A stretch of DNA of 64,000 nucleotides from Luteolibacter yonseiensis (GCF_016595465.1 NZ_JAENIK010000012.1:682001-746000), one strand, 5' to 3'. Shown: positions 43,125 to 53,786, counted from the first letter of the stretch. The notes: generated by a model from the sequence alone, not told the origin. A program made the numbers and translations.

Positions 43125-44417
43125 TCATGACTCGCCTTCGGTGGTTTCCGGGTCACCCGGCAGTTCGGTCGCATCTTCCGGAGTAGGAGGCTCTTCGACC
43201 TGGGCGTCTTCGGAAATTTCAGCATCCGCGAGCAGGGAGTCCGCCAAGGTGTAAATGATCGACGGACTGTGTGAGAAAAACAACGGCTCTCCCGCCGCGT
43301 CCGCCGCGATCACGGTCGGATTGAAGCGAATGCCGTCCGGAGTGGTGGTATAAACCGGTTTGGTGCCGATGGCCGTGCCATCCTTCGGATTCCAAGACAG
43401 GGACCAGATGATGCCGGTCCCCCAATCGCCGAACAAATAACTCCCTTTCAATCCCCGGAACCGTTTCCCCCGATAAACAAAACCTCCGGTGACGCTGATT
43501 CCCTCGGAATGCGCGTAGCTGTGGATCGGGTCGATGAATGTCGTGTTTTCCTGCGGTGCGTTAGCCCGGGCTTCAAAACGTGCCGGGCCCTCCCGCTCGC
43601 TCCAGCCGTAGTTCCCTCCCGCCTTCACCAGATTGACCTCTTCCCAGGCATCCTGCCCCACATCGCCACACCACAACGTGCCCGTGACCTTGTCGAAGGA
43701 CATGCCCCAAGGATTGCGGAAACCCGTGGCCCAGATCTCGTCGCGGATCTCCTGTTTATCGACGAAAGGATTGTCGGGCGGAATCTTGTAGGGCTGGAAA
43801 CTGGTCCTGCCGTTGATGTCGATCCGCAGGATTTTTCCATGCAGGGTCCACAGGTTCTGGCCCAGCCGGTAAGGATCGTCACGGACGCCGCCGTCTCCGA
43901 TGCTGATGTAGAGGTAACCGTCCGGACCAAAGGCGATGCCACCACCCCAGTGGTTGCCGATCGGATGCGGGAGATCCAGCAGGACCTGTTCGGAAGCGGG
44001 ATCCGCCCGGAGGGGACCCTCCGCAGGAACCTTGAACTCGCTCAACACCGTCCGCCTCGGATCCCTCTGGGAATAGCAGACAAAAACCCGTCTCTCGGTC
44101 GCAAATGACGGATGGAACGCGAGCCCGTGCAGCCCTTCTTCAAATCCGGTTTCCTCGCGCATCTTTTCCCGCAGATCGAGAAACAACGGCGCATCCGCCG
44201 AGTCCTTGTCCTCAGGCAGCACGCGGATCTGGCCGCGTTGGAACGCGACGACGGCACGTGGATTTTTCCCCGGAGTGATCGCCAGCGCCGTCGCATTGTC
44301 ATCAAATGACAGCGCCGGATAAGCCGGAGTGATTTTCAACTGGAGATCCGCCCGGGAAACAGTTGGAAGGCACGCCACCATCGCAAGGGTCAATAAAATC
44401 TTTAAGGGTTCTGGCAT
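43125..44417 (-). CDS. PQQ-dependent sugar dehydrogenase (soluble glucose/aldose dehydrogenase family)
   Basis: I place the start at 44417 because it gives MPEPLKILLTLAMVACLPTVSRA, a good signal peptide; the frame extends further upstream without one. The 430-residue product is a six-bladed beta-propeller of the Glucose/Sorbosone dehydrogenase family: EEGLHGLAFHPSFATERRVFVCYS, NHWGGGIAFGPDGYLYISIGDGG, ATGFRNPWGMSFDKVTGTLWCGDVGQDAWEEVNLVKAGGNYGWSE, ISVTGGFVYRGKRFRGLKGSYLFGDW. These contain the usual His/Arg and calcium-binding residues. It likely oxidises aldoses in the periplasm. The last 45 residues are acidic, low complexity and likely disordered. Convergent with the cupin gene. Confidence 0.9.
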   Translation of the reverse strand: MPEPLKILLTLAMVACLPTVSRADLQLKITPAYPALSFDDNATALAITPGKNPRAVVAFQRGQIRVLPEDKDSADAPLFLDLREKMREETGFEEGLHGLAFHPSFATERRVFVCYSQRDPRRTVLSEFKVPAEGPLRADPASEQVLLDLPHPIGNHWGGGIAFGPDGYLYISIGDGGVRDDPYRLGQNLWTLHGKILRIDINGRTSFQPYKIPPDNPFVDKQEIRDEIWATGFRNPWGMSFDKVTGTLWCGDVGQDAWEEVNLVKAGGNYGWSEREGPARFEARANAPQENTTFIDPIHSYAHSEGISVTGGFVYRGKRFRGLKGSYLFGDWGTGIIWSLSWNPKDGTAIGTKPVYTTTPDGIRFNPTVIAADAAGEPLFFSHSPSIIYTLADSLLADAEISEDAQVEEPPTPEDATELPGDPETTEGES

Positions 44418-44907
44418 CGGCGGGACTGTTAGCCAAGCAAACCGGGTGCCACCAAGGAAAAAATGGCTCGCGCCGTTTTGGCGGCGGAAGTCTGTCCCAC
44501 CTGTTACTCGAGCCAAACACAAGACCGATCCCTCAAATCCTTCCAATTGCGGATGAACCTTTTCAAAGGTCAAATACTCAACCCACCCCGGATTCCAAAG
44601 ATCGCCTCCTCACCAACCGTTGGCGTGAACTCTCTTTTGTTCAGCCTCAAAACGCACACCTCTTGGAACTTTGAAAAGGTGGTCCGAGACGGAATTCGAA
44701 CCGCCGACACATGAATTTTCAAACTGACAATCCTGACATCAACATATTGATGTTAAGCGATTATTTTCCAATTATTCCGCAAATTCCGCCTATTCTTGAC
44801 TTTTAAAGAAAGTCAGATGCAGGAGCGAGTCAGACAGGTTGGCCTGCTCGCTTCGGCGCGTTCTTCACCTGCCGTGGCACCCGAAATCCCACGGCTGGCG
44901 TCGTATT
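44418..44907. other. 490-base intergenic region holding the left boundary of the tRNA-Phe islet
   Basis: It lies between the dehydrogenase start and the giant gene stop. The chromosome-like left part runs to about 44676, where a degenerate 3' tRNA-Phe copy begins (44677-44722). The part after it, 44723-44820, is strikingly A+T-rich and has a small palindrome (ACATCAA/TTGATGT around 44736-44753). Two hairpins near 44825-44851 and 44871-44895 (GCCGTGG/CCACGGC) could terminate the giant gene. No gene is visible. Confidence 0.65.
44677..44722 (-). repeat. Degenerate 3' tRNA-Phe fragment (attachment-site duplicate)
   Basis: These 46 bases match 56727-56771, the 3' part of the intact tRNA-Phe from the first anticodon-loop base (tRNA position 32) through the discriminator base and the next three bases, in the same orientation. 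There are two substitutions (44683 C to T, 44711 G to A) and one inserted A near 44693. It cannot be a functional tRNA because the D arm, acceptor 5' strand and half the anticodon stem are missing. Confidence 0.88.
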
Positions 44908-47900
44908 TCACTGTAGTGTGACCTTAAGCCTTCCAAGCTTCCGGGAAGAAGGCGAAGTGCCGGCATCAATGATGGTGATCGGTCGGCGGCCACTCGCTGG
45001 CGCACCGGTTGTCACCGTCGCATTTCCTGACCAATCCACCGACGGAGTCCGTTTTGCAACTTCCGACCAGTTGATCGCATCGCTGGATACCTCGATCCAA
45101 TAAGTGACATCGGCCGGTGGGTTTTCAGGCAGGGTGAAACGGAGCCTCAGCCGATCCATCCCGGAAACCTTCACCGTGTCCGGAACGATGTTGCCAAGTG
45201 TCAGGTCGTTGGCCTCGGGATTCCCTCCGAATGCGTATTCGACGAGATTCGAAAGACCGTCGCGATCCGGGTCGGCGGAAGGCGCGGCGATGAGCGGATT
45301 TCCAATCTCCTGCGGATTGAAGTATCCGGCAAGCCAGGCGTTGTAGCCGCCCGCGGCGGTCCAAGTCAACTGATCCACCCAAGCAGCGTCCGATCCGTTG
45401 CTGCCACTGGAGTCCTTGACGTAGCGCCAGCGGAGCACGCGGGTGCCGGATGTGATGTTATAGGACTTGGATACCCAGTCGACGTTGCCGCTGATGCGTC
45501 CGCTCTGGAGAACTCCGTCGATGTAAAACTCCAGATAGTCGCTGGAAGATGAGGAGACTTTCCACCAGAACTGGAGGGTTCCGGGACCGCTGACGGTCGC
45601 CTGCATCCAGCTCTCCTGGCTATGGGTGATCGGCGCGCTTTGCGCCGCATCCGTGCCATCGCGGGTGGTAACGACTTGTCCGGTCCAGATGCCATCGCCG
45701 CCCGTGGTGAAGGACAGGCCGGTATCGAGAGCGACGGGCAGGCTGGTGCCGAAGTTCGCTGTCAGGCTTCCATTCGCGATCATCGTCAGGACCAGGGGAT
45801 CCGTCGTGCCGGTGACCGACCCCGTCCAACCCGTGAAGATCAGGCCGGGGTTCGGAGAAGGCGTCAGCGTCACCACGGTACCGCGATCATATTTCGGCAG
45901 ATCAGGGGACCGGGAAACGGAACCGAAGTTCGCGTTCACCGTGAGAAAATACTTCGCTGAGGTGATGTCGTTCGGATTGGTTCCGTCGGCATGCTCCACG
46001 GCGTTGGTCACGCCATCAAGATCGGGATCATTTGCAGCCGTCCACTTCAGTGAGTTGAAAAAGGTCATCTCCCATGAATCCAACAGACCGTCATTGTCTT
46101 CATCCTCGGTGCCGGAATTCTGACCGGAGATGTTGACGAGCACCGGCGTGGAGGAAGTTCCCGAGTTCACGATGCGAAGGTAGTAGGTCTGCCCGGGTTG
46201 CCACGGCCAGTCCGTGGTGGTGAGAGCCCTGTTAAGCGAAGAGTTGGCGACGCTGCTCACACTGTGTTGGTTTCCCGTAGCCGCCGGCAACGTGCCTTGT
46301 TCGACGCGGATTTGAACCGTTGAAGCGTGTGTGGAGGTCCACTTCAGGCGTGTGGCCTCGGCGGGTGCGGAGATCTTATAAAACACGCTGCCGCCCGCCG
46401 GTATGCTGATGTCGATGACGCCGCCGTAAAATGCCACCGGGGTGGCCACGGGGGCGGCTCCGGTGGTGGAACTGCTCAATCCGAAGGTGGCATCCGTGTT
46501 CGCCCTGAAGCCGGCATAGTAGGTGTGCCCGGGCCGCAATGGAGGGGTATTGAACTGATAGACACCGGCGGAATCCTGTCCGGCGCTCTCATAGGGTCCT
46601 TGGTTCTTGGCATCGGATGACCAGGATTGAATGGACGTGCTGGCATTGGTGGAACTGCTGTTCTGGCCCGGCGGGATGGTATCGCGGATCCACATGACCA
46701 CGTCCCCCACCTGCTGGGTGAAGCCCAGGTTCCAAGTCGCCGGAGCATCGATGGGAACGGTGAAGCGGTAATAGCGCCAGTCACGACCGATGAGGGTCTG
46801 GTTGTTGATGCCCGCGTTCGAGAGGTCCAGATCGGTGACTTGCCCGGTGGAGACCATCAGGCGGTAACGTGCGTTGCTGCCGCCTTTTGCCTTCACTCCC
46901 AGATACCATCGGCCGGATTTCAACCGCTGTTCGGTTTTCCCGGAGATCGGCACCCAGTTTCCATATTCGGAACCGCTGTCTTCCATTTTGCGATGTACCA
47001 GGGAGTCGCCGCCGGACTCGCCGCCATTGCTGTCGTGATCCGTCGTTGGAACGCCATCCTCGCGGATGTAGAGATCCGGATTGCCGCTGATCGCCTTCAG
47101 TTCCGTGCGGAGGAGACCCGAGTTCCCCGCAGGGACATCCATGGCATAAACATGCCAGTCGTCCTGGGCGATGTCCACGCCACGGTCGCCCGGAAGGGGA
47201 TTTCCGGAAGCGTCATTCCCGCTGTCACCGAAGGTGAAGTTATGTCCCGCGGGCATCTGCCATGCGGGCCGCTCGATCGTGACCGGCTGGCTCGTGATGG
47301 TGTATTGGGTCAGACCTGTCGCGGTGACTTCGATGAACCAGGTCTGGTTGAAAGTGAGGAAAGGCGGAACGATCAATCCGGTGTTGCCGCCGATGGACAC
47401 CCCGTTGGCCGGGCTACCCCACTGCTTGTAAATCCGCAGGCTGGTATCACCCTGGGCGTGGTTGACTTTGACGAGCCAGCCGAGCACCTCCTGTCCCGAT
47501 AGGGAGGAAGGAACCTGAACTTCGTAGAACTGCTTCTGCCCGTCCGCGAGTTGTCTGGTGTCGGTGTGGGAGAGGCCGTTGCCGTTCAGGCTGGCCGCGA
47601 AGTTCAGCACACCACGTGGCTTGGCGACAATGACCAGGTCCCCGGTGGCATCCGGGTAGGCACTCGAAAGATCGTCCGCCCGGATCGTGAGGCTATATGT
47701 CCCGGCCGGAGGATTCGGAATGGTGATCAGTGAAGCGGCGGCGACACGCGCGATTCCGCCGGCAGGCGTGCTCGATTGCCCTCCTCCCGTGCCGAACTCG
47801 TTTGAAGAGCTGTCCGGGAATGGCAACCGGTTTCCCGAGATCAGCGCCATCTGCGGGTTGCCCGTGCGGTTGTTCAATTGCAACTCAAGGCTCACAACGC

Positions 47901-50900
47901 CTTCCGGAACCGTGAACTGATAGGCTTTCACCTGGCTTCCGGCAAGGCTGACAGCCTGGTTGATCGGCGTCAGACTCGCGCTTCCCAGATTGGTGACGGG
48001 AGTCGGACCGTGGCTGGTCAGGATTCCGCTGCTCGTTGCGGTCCCGATGACATCGGAGGGTGGGTTCACCCCTTCGGAAACCGCGGCGATGTAATAGTCA
48101 CCGGCGATGACAGAACTCTGGTTGTTCGGCGGAAGCAGCAGGTAACGCTCGGAACCGGCCTTCTGCACTTTCACTTCCCGGTTGTATTCATCCTGGAGAT
48201 CACCGGTGGTGGAGACGGAGAAGTCGGGAATGAATCCCTGGCGCGCGGCAAGCATCATCTCGCCCGTGGTCGGTGCGAGGGTGAATTCCCAACTCGGCGT
48301 GTTTTCCGGCACGGTCACCTTGTAATACGCCGCTTCGCGGGGAGCCAGATTGTTCACGTTGGCGCTGCTGCCGCTGGTGAAGCCCAGAGTCCCGACGGGG
48401 ATTGCCCGCCCGTCGCCGATGAAGCGGCTTTCGAGCGTATAGGAACATGGCTGCCCGGCAAGTCCTGTCACGGGATCCGAACCGCCGTTGTAAACCGCGA
48501 TGTAGTAGGTGCCCGCTTCCAGAGGGCGTCCCATGGCCGCCACCAGACGTTTGTTCGCGATGCGGCGGCTGCCACTTGGTGAATCATAACTGCGGCCTGT
48601 CCAGTCCTTGCCGGCCGCCCATTGATAACCGGTCGGCCAGACGCTTGTTGAGGAAGGTGTCCAACCGGAACTGCCTCCGTTGTTGGTGCCCGTGTTTACG
48701 GGCAGCTGATCCCGGCGCACCACCAGGGTGGGATCACCGCCGGTGATGTCCTTGAGACGGAGATCCCAACCGGCGATGCCCGGAGGGATCGTGACCTTGA
48801 AATATTTCCACGCGGTCGCCGCTTGGTTTGTCACGGGGAAACTTCCACCACCGTCCGGAAGATCCTCCGGCCTGCGGGCGGTGATCACCAGATCCGCGAT
48901 CGCATCCGGCCAGGTGCCGCTTGTTTCCATCGCCCTTACCGTCAGCGTGTAGATTCCCGCCGGAGGACTCACCACATTCACAAGGCTGGTGCCCGTTTCC
49001 CTCGCCAGGCCACCGGGAAGGGTCGATGTCTGTCCGCCGCCGGTGCCGTAGAGGTAGGCGGAAGAATCTGGCTGTGGAGGTCTCGTCCCGGACATGAAAG
49101 CCATCAGCGGATTGCCGGTGCGGTTGTCCATGCGGACTTCCATGGACGCCGTTCCCGCAGGGACCGTGAACCGGTAGGTTTTCACCTGGGCTCCTGCCAG
49201 GGCGACAGCTTGTTGGATGCCTGTGGTTGTCACCGTGCCGAGATCCACGGGTTGCGGCGAACCGAGATTCGTGAATACAGCGCCGCTGGTTCCGGTGCCG
49301 ACGACACCCGAGGACGGATTGTTGCCCTCGCTGATCACCGCGAAATAATAGTCACCCGCGACGATGAAGTCCTGGTTGTTCTCCGGGAACACCGAGTAAC
49401 GTTCGAGACCGGTCCGCTGGAGTTCCATCTCGCGGCCGTTGAGGGCATCCTGGATGTTTCCCGAACTGCTCGTGGCGAAATCGGGAATCGCGGTGCGGCG
49501 CATCGCCAGCATGGTTTCGCCAGCCGTGGATGCGAGTGTGAAGTCCCACCTCGGCGTGTTGGGCGGAATGGTGACTTTATAGTAAGCGGCCTCGCGGGCC
49601 GGAAGATTTGCCACCGTGACGGTGGAATTCGGTGTGAATGGCATTTCACTGATGGTGATCCCCTGCCCCGCGCCGATGCCACGGCTTTCGATGCCGTAGG
49701 AAGCGGGAGTATTGGCAATATTGGTGATTGGATCCAACCCTTGGTTGTAGATGCCGACGATGTAGGTCCCGGGAACCAGCGGGCGGTTGGCGGCAGCCAC
49801 CAGACGATCGCCCACGGACCGCCTCGGGTTGGTGGGAGAATCGTAAGAGCGCCCTGTCCAATCAACACCCGCCGCCCATTGATAGCCGGACGGCCAGATG
49901 GTTTCGGATGACGGGCTCCATCCGCTGCTGCCTCCGTTGTTGGTGGAGGTATTGAAAGGCAGTTGATCACGACGGATCACCATCTGGGGATTGCCGCTGG
50001 TGATGTTGGTCACGCGGATGTCCCAACCCATGATGCCCTCCGGCACGGTGACTTGGAAATACCGCCACGCGGTGGCGGCCTGATTCGCCACGGTGGCGAC
50101 GCCGCCATTGAAAGTCAGTGGGACGGGTGCGTTCGCCACAACGACCAGGTCCGCGGCGGCGTCCGGGTAGCTGCCGGAGATATCGTCGGCCCGGACGGCG
50201 ATTGTGTAGACTCCCGCCGGAGGATTGGGAACGGTGATGAGATCATCATCGGCAACCCGTGCGATCGATCCCGCCGGAGCCGTGGATTGACCGCCTCCGA
50301 TTCCGTAGTCATAGGCCGGGGAATCCGCTTGCGGAATACGGCTTCCGGAGATGAGCGCCATCTGGGGATTGCCCGAGCGGTTGTCGAGACGGACCTCCAG
50401 ACTGGCGGTCCCAACGGGCACGGTGAACTGGTAGGCCTTGACCTGCGCTCCAACGAGACCCAGCGGCTGGACCACACCGGCGGCATTCGCGGTTCCCAGA
50501 TCTTGTAAGGAAAGTGGTCCCAGGTTCGTGAAAGTCGCGCTGCTGTTACCCGTGCCGATGACACTGGTGCCAACCGGATTGAGTCCCTCTCCGACCACGG
50601 CGAGATAGTAATCCCCGGCTTTGATGAAATTCTGGTTGTTTTCGGGGAGCAGCAGGTAACGCTCTCCACCCGGACGTTGCTGTTTCACCTGGTAGGAATA
50701 TCCGGCCGCGGTCTCTTGCACGTTCCCATTGTAGGCAGCGGTAAGATCCGGAACCGCGTCCCGGCGTACGACAAGCAGGGATTCGCCGATGGCCTGTGAC
50801 AGCGTGAATTCCCAGCTTGGTGTGTTAGGGGGAATGGTGATCCTGTAGTAGGCGGCCTCCCGCGGGGCGAGATTGGAAATCGCGGCCGTGGTCCCGGCGG

Positions 50901-53757
50901 TGAACGGGAGATCCGTGATGGGAATGGTCCCTCCGTTGCCAATGCGACGGCTCTCCAAGGTCAGTGACGCCGTTTGCCGGGATAGGCCGGTGATTGGATC
51001 GGAACCGTCGTTATAGATGCCGATATAATAGGTCCCGGCGACAAGCGGACGGCCGGCGGCCGCGATGATCCGGTCGTTCATGTCGCGTCGTGGAGTTGTC
51101 GGGCTGTCATAGAGGCGGCCGGTCCAGTCGCTGCCGCCCGCCCATTGATATCCGGTGGGCCAGGTGGTCTCGCCAGATGGGGTCCATCCACTGCTGCCGC
51201 CGTTGTTCGTGCCAAGATTGAAGGGAAGCAGGTCGCGGCGGACCACCAATGAGCAGTTTCCACCACTCGTGCCGACCAAACGCAGGTCCCACCCCTGCGT
51301 TCCGGCGGGAATATCCATCCGGAAATAGCGCCATTTCAAGGCTTCGATGTTGTTCACAGCCGTGGCGCTTTGCGGACTGATCACCGGAGGTGCGATGGGA
51401 TGCACGTCGAGCGTGAACGATCCCAAAGGCTGTTGTGGCGTGAACACGCCGACATACCACACGTCGGCCTGATGGTTCACGCGTTGAAGAAATCCGTTGG
51501 TGCTGGAATCATCGGTATAGGTGGTTTCGGTATCGGTCACGGTGGTGGAACCAGCGTCCCGCTTCTGCCACCGGCTGGGAACCTTGTTGCGGCGCAGGGC
51601 GATCTGGGTGCCCGCGACCTGATTGCCGAGTTGAAGTTCCCATCCAAGCGCGCCAACCTGCGAAGGTATGTCTGTCAGGGCATAAAACCGCCAGCCCGCT
51701 CTCGCCGGCTGGTCATTCACCTTGGTATCTGTGAACGACAGTGGCGTGATGACCGGATCGCCATTCTTCAGGTTGAAACCATAGGGAGCGTCTCCCCATA
51801 CGGTGATATACCAAGTTCCGTCCGTCAGGTAGTTTGGAACCAGCGTGATGCCTTCGGTGGCATTTCCGGGAGCGGCCGAGAATGCCTCGTTGTCAAATTC
51901 AGCCGGGACATTTCCCTTCCGCACCGCGATGTTCGGATTGCCCGTGATAGGGGTGGCATTGATATCCCAAGCGATTTGATTCACGGGAACCTGCACGCGG
52001 TAGACACGATAGGGAGCACCTGTCACGGAGACGTTGTTGACCGTGCCATTGTAAGGGAGATCTCCCACCGCCTGGATGGATGACTCCAGACCGATCATCT
52101 CCCCCATCGGGGCGACCACACTACCAAACCAGCTTCCCGGGGAAAGCACCGGCGGCACCAACAACATCTGGGAGGATTGCTTGCGGGTATGGTTGGACGA
52201 GGCGTTGTGGAAGGGAAGCTTGTTGGAGCGCAAGGCGATTTCGCGGCTGCTGCCACCCATCCAAAGACTCCATGCGGGAGTTCCGACGGGCACGCTGGAT
52301 TTGAAAAAACGGATTCCTTCGGGAGGCATCGGCGTCGCTGGAAAGCTTTGTGGAGAAACTGTTTCACCGATGTCATACTGCCCGTTCGCGTTCGTGTCGG
52401 AAAAAGGAAGAGGCCCGAGGTCCTGCACGTAGGGTTTTCCGCTGACGATGCTCCACTGCGCGCCCTCTTCGGCAAACACCAGCAGGCTCCACTCCTCGTT
52501 GGCGGCGAACTGGTCGTCGCGCAGCACGATCCCATCCGAACCCGCTTGTGCGGAATGCAAGGTGGCCGAGGTCGTGGCCAGAGAGCCCTTGATGAGGTAA
52601 AGCGCTGCTTCCCCGCTGGTGACTTTCAAACGAGTCCGCCAACCGCCGGTGTCGGAGGCCTGGGTCGTGACTTTGAAATAATGACGCCCCGCACGGGTGT
52701 TCGTGTTGGAGAAAATCGCGGTCCCGGCTTCAGCGGTACCCGGATCCCACGCCAGGGTCACGACGGCGGGTTGCCAGTCATCAAGGGTAACACTGGTGGC
52801 GGTGTAATTCACCCGGAAAGAGCCCCGGTCGTTCGCGAGCACGTAGCGGGATCCATTGCCATGGCCGGTGAAAGTTCCCGAGATGCTTCCCCCTTGCAGG
52901 ATGGTGAAGACCGAGGTGCCCGCGATGGTTTCATGGAAGGAACTTGTCAGCTCCAGTTGGAGATTCCCGGCGATATTGACCGCTCCCGTGGCGGTGATCT
53001 TGTCACAATTCGCACCCGTGCCAGTGACATCCACCACGGTCGTCGCACTTGGCTGCAACGTCAGCGCGCCGTTGACCTGCAAGGCCCCTGCGGTACCTGG
53101 AGCCGCAGCGGAGATGGTTCCCGCGACATCGAGGTTGCCCGCGATGGTTCCTTGGATCCGGAGCGACGCCGGTGCGGCGATAACAATACCGGCCGAACTG
53201 GTGAGGGTGACACTGCTGGAAGAACGAAGCGTGCCTGTTTGGAGGAGAATCGTCCCCGCCCCCGCGTTGATCGATCCGCTCGTGGAGTATTCACCCGCCG
53301 GACCCAAGGTGACGTTGCCGCCGTTGGTGCCGATGTTCTGGTTGCCGCTGATGTTGCGCCCGGCATTGAGAACCAGCGGCAAGGGACCGCCGGTTGCGGA
53401 AATGGTGGAAGTCAGCGAAATGTCACGGGAAGCGGTGAAAATCAACGGGCTGGAAGCGCCTCCTGATTTGCTCAGATTGGAACTTAGAATCAGGTCTCCC
53501 GGAGATGAAAATCCACTGGCCGTATTGATGGTTATCCCGACGCCGGCGTTCAATTCCGACTGGATCGATGAAACCTGGACATTCGATGTCGCGGACGCCG
53601 GAGTGAAGATCTTCGGGTTGCTCCCCGTGAACGAACCGCCGATGGTCGCGACGGAGGAAATGGTGACATCACTGGCCGCTTGAAGAGTGGCCGGGCAGAT
53701 GAGGAACAACGACAGACGGAGAATCGGCGCGATGCCGGCGAAACTGCGGTGGATCAT
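44908..53757 (-). CDS. Giant secreted multi-domain repeat protein (2949 aa)
   Basis: The signal peptide (MIHRSFAGIAPILRLSLFLICPATLQA) directs export. Residues 30-340 are low-complexity beta-helix strands as in filamentous-haemagglutinin/autotransporter passengers. The middle is pre-peptidase C-terminal (PPC)-like beta-sandwiches, each with a phrase such as WRYFQVTVPEGIMGWDIRV or REAAYYKVTIPPNTPSWEF. Three tandem copies of about 405-421 residues start near bases 51354, 50092 and 48834, each with TNNGGSSGW and DWTGR(S/L)YDSP. The C-terminus adds a calcium-type DxDxDG segment (DEDNDGLLDSWEM), an InlB-like repeat (YFLTVNANFGSVS), a WWKVSSSSSDYLEFYIDG domain and a final beta domain. There is no PEP-CTERM, barrel or T9SS tail. 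Likely a surface adhesin or carbohydrate-binding protein. Inside the islet. Confidence 0.85.
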   Translation of the reverse strand: MIHRSFAGIAPILRLSLFLICPATLQAASDVTISSVATIGGSFTGSNPKIFTPASATSNVQVSSIQSELNAGVGITINTASGFSSPGDLILSSNLSKSGGASSPLIFTASRDISLTSTISATGGPLPLVLNAGRNISGNQNIGTNGGNVTLGPAGEYSTSGSINAGAGTILLQTGTLRSSSSVTLTSSAGIVIAAPASLRIQGTIAGNLDVAGTISAAAPGTAGALQVNGALTLQPSATTVVDVTGTGANCDKITATGAVNIAGNLQLELTSSFHETIAGTSVFTILQGGSISGTFTGHGNGSRYVLANDRGSFRVNYTATSVTLDDWQPAVVTLAWDPGTAEAGTAIFSNTNTRAGRHYFKVTTQASDTGGWRTRLKVTSGEAALYLIKGSLATTSATLHSAQAGSDGIVLRDDQFAANEEWSLLVFAEEGAQWSIVSGKPYVQDLGPLPFSDTNANGQYDIGETVSPQSFPATPMPPEGIRFFKSSVPVGTPAWSLWMGGSSREIALRSNKLPFHNASSNHTRKQSSQMLLVPPVLSPGSWFGSVVAPMGEMIGLESSIQAVGDLPYNGTVNNVSVTGAPYRVYRVQVPVNQIAWDINATPITGNPNIAVRKGNVPAEFDNEAFSAAPGNATEGITLVPNYLTDGTWYITVWGDAPYGFNLKNGDPVITPLSFTDTKVNDQPARAGWRFYALTDIPSQVGALGWELQLGNQVAGTQIALRRNKVPSRWQKRDAGSTTVTDTETTYTDDSSTNGFLQRVNHQADVWYVGVFTPQQPLGSFTLDVHPIAPPVISPQSATAVNNIEALKWRYFRMDIPAGTQGWDLRLVGTSGGNCSLVVRRDLLPFNLGTNNGGSSGWTPSGETTWPTGYQWAGGSDWTGRLYDSPTTPRRDMNDRIIAAAGRPLVAGTYYIGIYNDGSDPITGLSRQTASLTLESRRIGNGGTIPITDLPFTAGTTAAISNLAPREAAYYRITIPPNTPSWEFTLSQAIGESLLVVRRDAVPDLTAAYNGNVQETAAGYSYQVKQQRPGGERYLLLPENNQNFIKAGDYYLAVVGEGLNPVGTSVIGTGNSSATFTNLGPLSLQDLGTANAAGVVQPLGLVGAQVKAYQFTVPVGTASLEVRLDNRSGNPQMALISGSRIPQADSPAYDYGIGGGQSTAPAGSIARVADDDLITVPNPPAGVYTIAVRADDISGSYPDAAADLVVVANAPVPLTFNGGVATVANQAATAWRYFQVTVPEGIMGWDIRVTNITSGNPQMVIRRDQLPFNTSTNNGGSSGWSPSSETIWPSGYQWAAGVDWTGRSYDSPTNPRRSVGDRLVAAANRPLVPGTYIVGIYNQGLDPITNIANTPASYGIESRGIGAGQGITISEMPFTPNSTVTVANLPAREAAYYKVTIPPNTPRWDFTLASTAGETMLAMRRTAIPDFATSSSGNIQDALNGREMELQRTGLERYSVFPENNQDFIVAGDYYFAVISEGNNPSSGVVGTGTSGAVFTNLGSPQPVDLGTVTTTGIQQAVALAGAQVKTYRFTVPAGTASMEVRMDNRTGNPLMAFMSGTRPPQPDSSAYLYGTGGGQTSTLPGGLARETGTSLVNVVSPPAGIYTLTVRAMETSGTWPDAIADLVITARRPEDLPDGGGSFPVTNQAATAWKYFKVTIPPGIAGWDLRLKDITGGDPTLVVRRDQLPVNTGTNNGGSSGWTPSSTSVWPTGYQWAAGKDWTGRSYDSPSGSRRIANKRLVAAMGRPLEAGTYYIAVYNGGSDPVTGLAGQPCSYTLESRFIGDGRAIPVGTLGFTSGSSANVNNLAPREAAYYKVTVPENTPSWEFTLAPTTGEMMLAARQGFIPDFSVSTTGDLQDEYNREVKVQKAGSERYLLLPPNNQSSVIAGDYYIAAVSEGVNPPSDVIGTATSSGILTSHGPTPVTNLGSASLTPINQAVSLAGSQVKAYQFTVPEGVVSLELQLNNRTGNPQMALISGNRLPFPDSSSNEFGTGGGQSSTPAGGIARVAAASLITIPNPPAGTYSLTIRADDLSSAYPDATGDLVIVAKPRGVLNFAASLNGNGLSHTDTRQLADGQKQFYEVQVPSSLSGQEVLGWLVKVNHAQGDTSLRIYKQWGSPANGVSIGGNTGLIVPPFLTFNQTWFIEVTATGLTQYTITSQPVTIERPAWQMPAGHNFTFGDSGNDASGNPLPGDRGVDIAQDDWHVYAMDVPAGNSGLLRTELKAISGNPDLYIREDGVPTTDHDSNGGESGGDSLVHRKMEDSGSEYGNWVPISGKTEQRLKSGRWYLGVKAKGGSNARYRLMVSTGQVTDLDLSNAGINNQTLIGRDWRYYRFTVPIDAPATWNLGFTQQVGDVVMWIRDTIPPGQNSSSTNASTSIQSWSSDAKNQGPYESAGQDSAGVYQFNTPPLRPGHTYYAGFRANTDATFGLSSSTTGAAPVATPVAFYGGVIDISIPAGGSVFYKISAPAEATRLKWTSTHASTVQIRVEQGTLPAATGNQHSVSSVANSSLNRALTTTDWPWQPGQTYYLRIVNSGTSSTPVLVNISGQNSGTEDEDNDGLLDSWEMTFFNSLKWTAANDPDLDGVTNAVEHADGTNPNDITSAKYFLTVNANFGSVSRSPDLPKYDRGTVVTLTPSPNPGLIFTGWTGSVTGTTDPLVLTMIANGSLTANFGTSLPVALDTGLSFTTGGDGIWTGQVVTTRDGTDAAQSAPITHSQESWMQATVSGPGTLQFWWKVSSSSSDYLEFYIDGVLQSGRISGNVDWVSKSYNITSGTRVLRWRYVKDSSGSNGSDAAWVDQLTWTAAGGYNAWLAGYFNPQEIGNPLIAAPSADPDRDGLSNLVEYAFGGNPEANDLTLGNIVPDTVKVSGMDRLRLRFTLPENPPADVTYWIEVSSDAINWSEVAKRTPSVDWSGNATVTTGAPASGRRPITIIDAGTSPSSRKLGRLKVTLQ

Positions 53758-53786
53758 GGAATATCAGACGGTTATCTTGGAGGGTT

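Noticed and set aside
44463-44714. Short rightward frames across the tRNA fragment
   Set aside because: They end in VVRDGIRTADT, the translation of the displaced tRNA piece.
47600-51360. CRISPR array
   Set aside because: The repetition is long protein-coding repeat units of about 1.2 kb, not short direct repeats with spacers.
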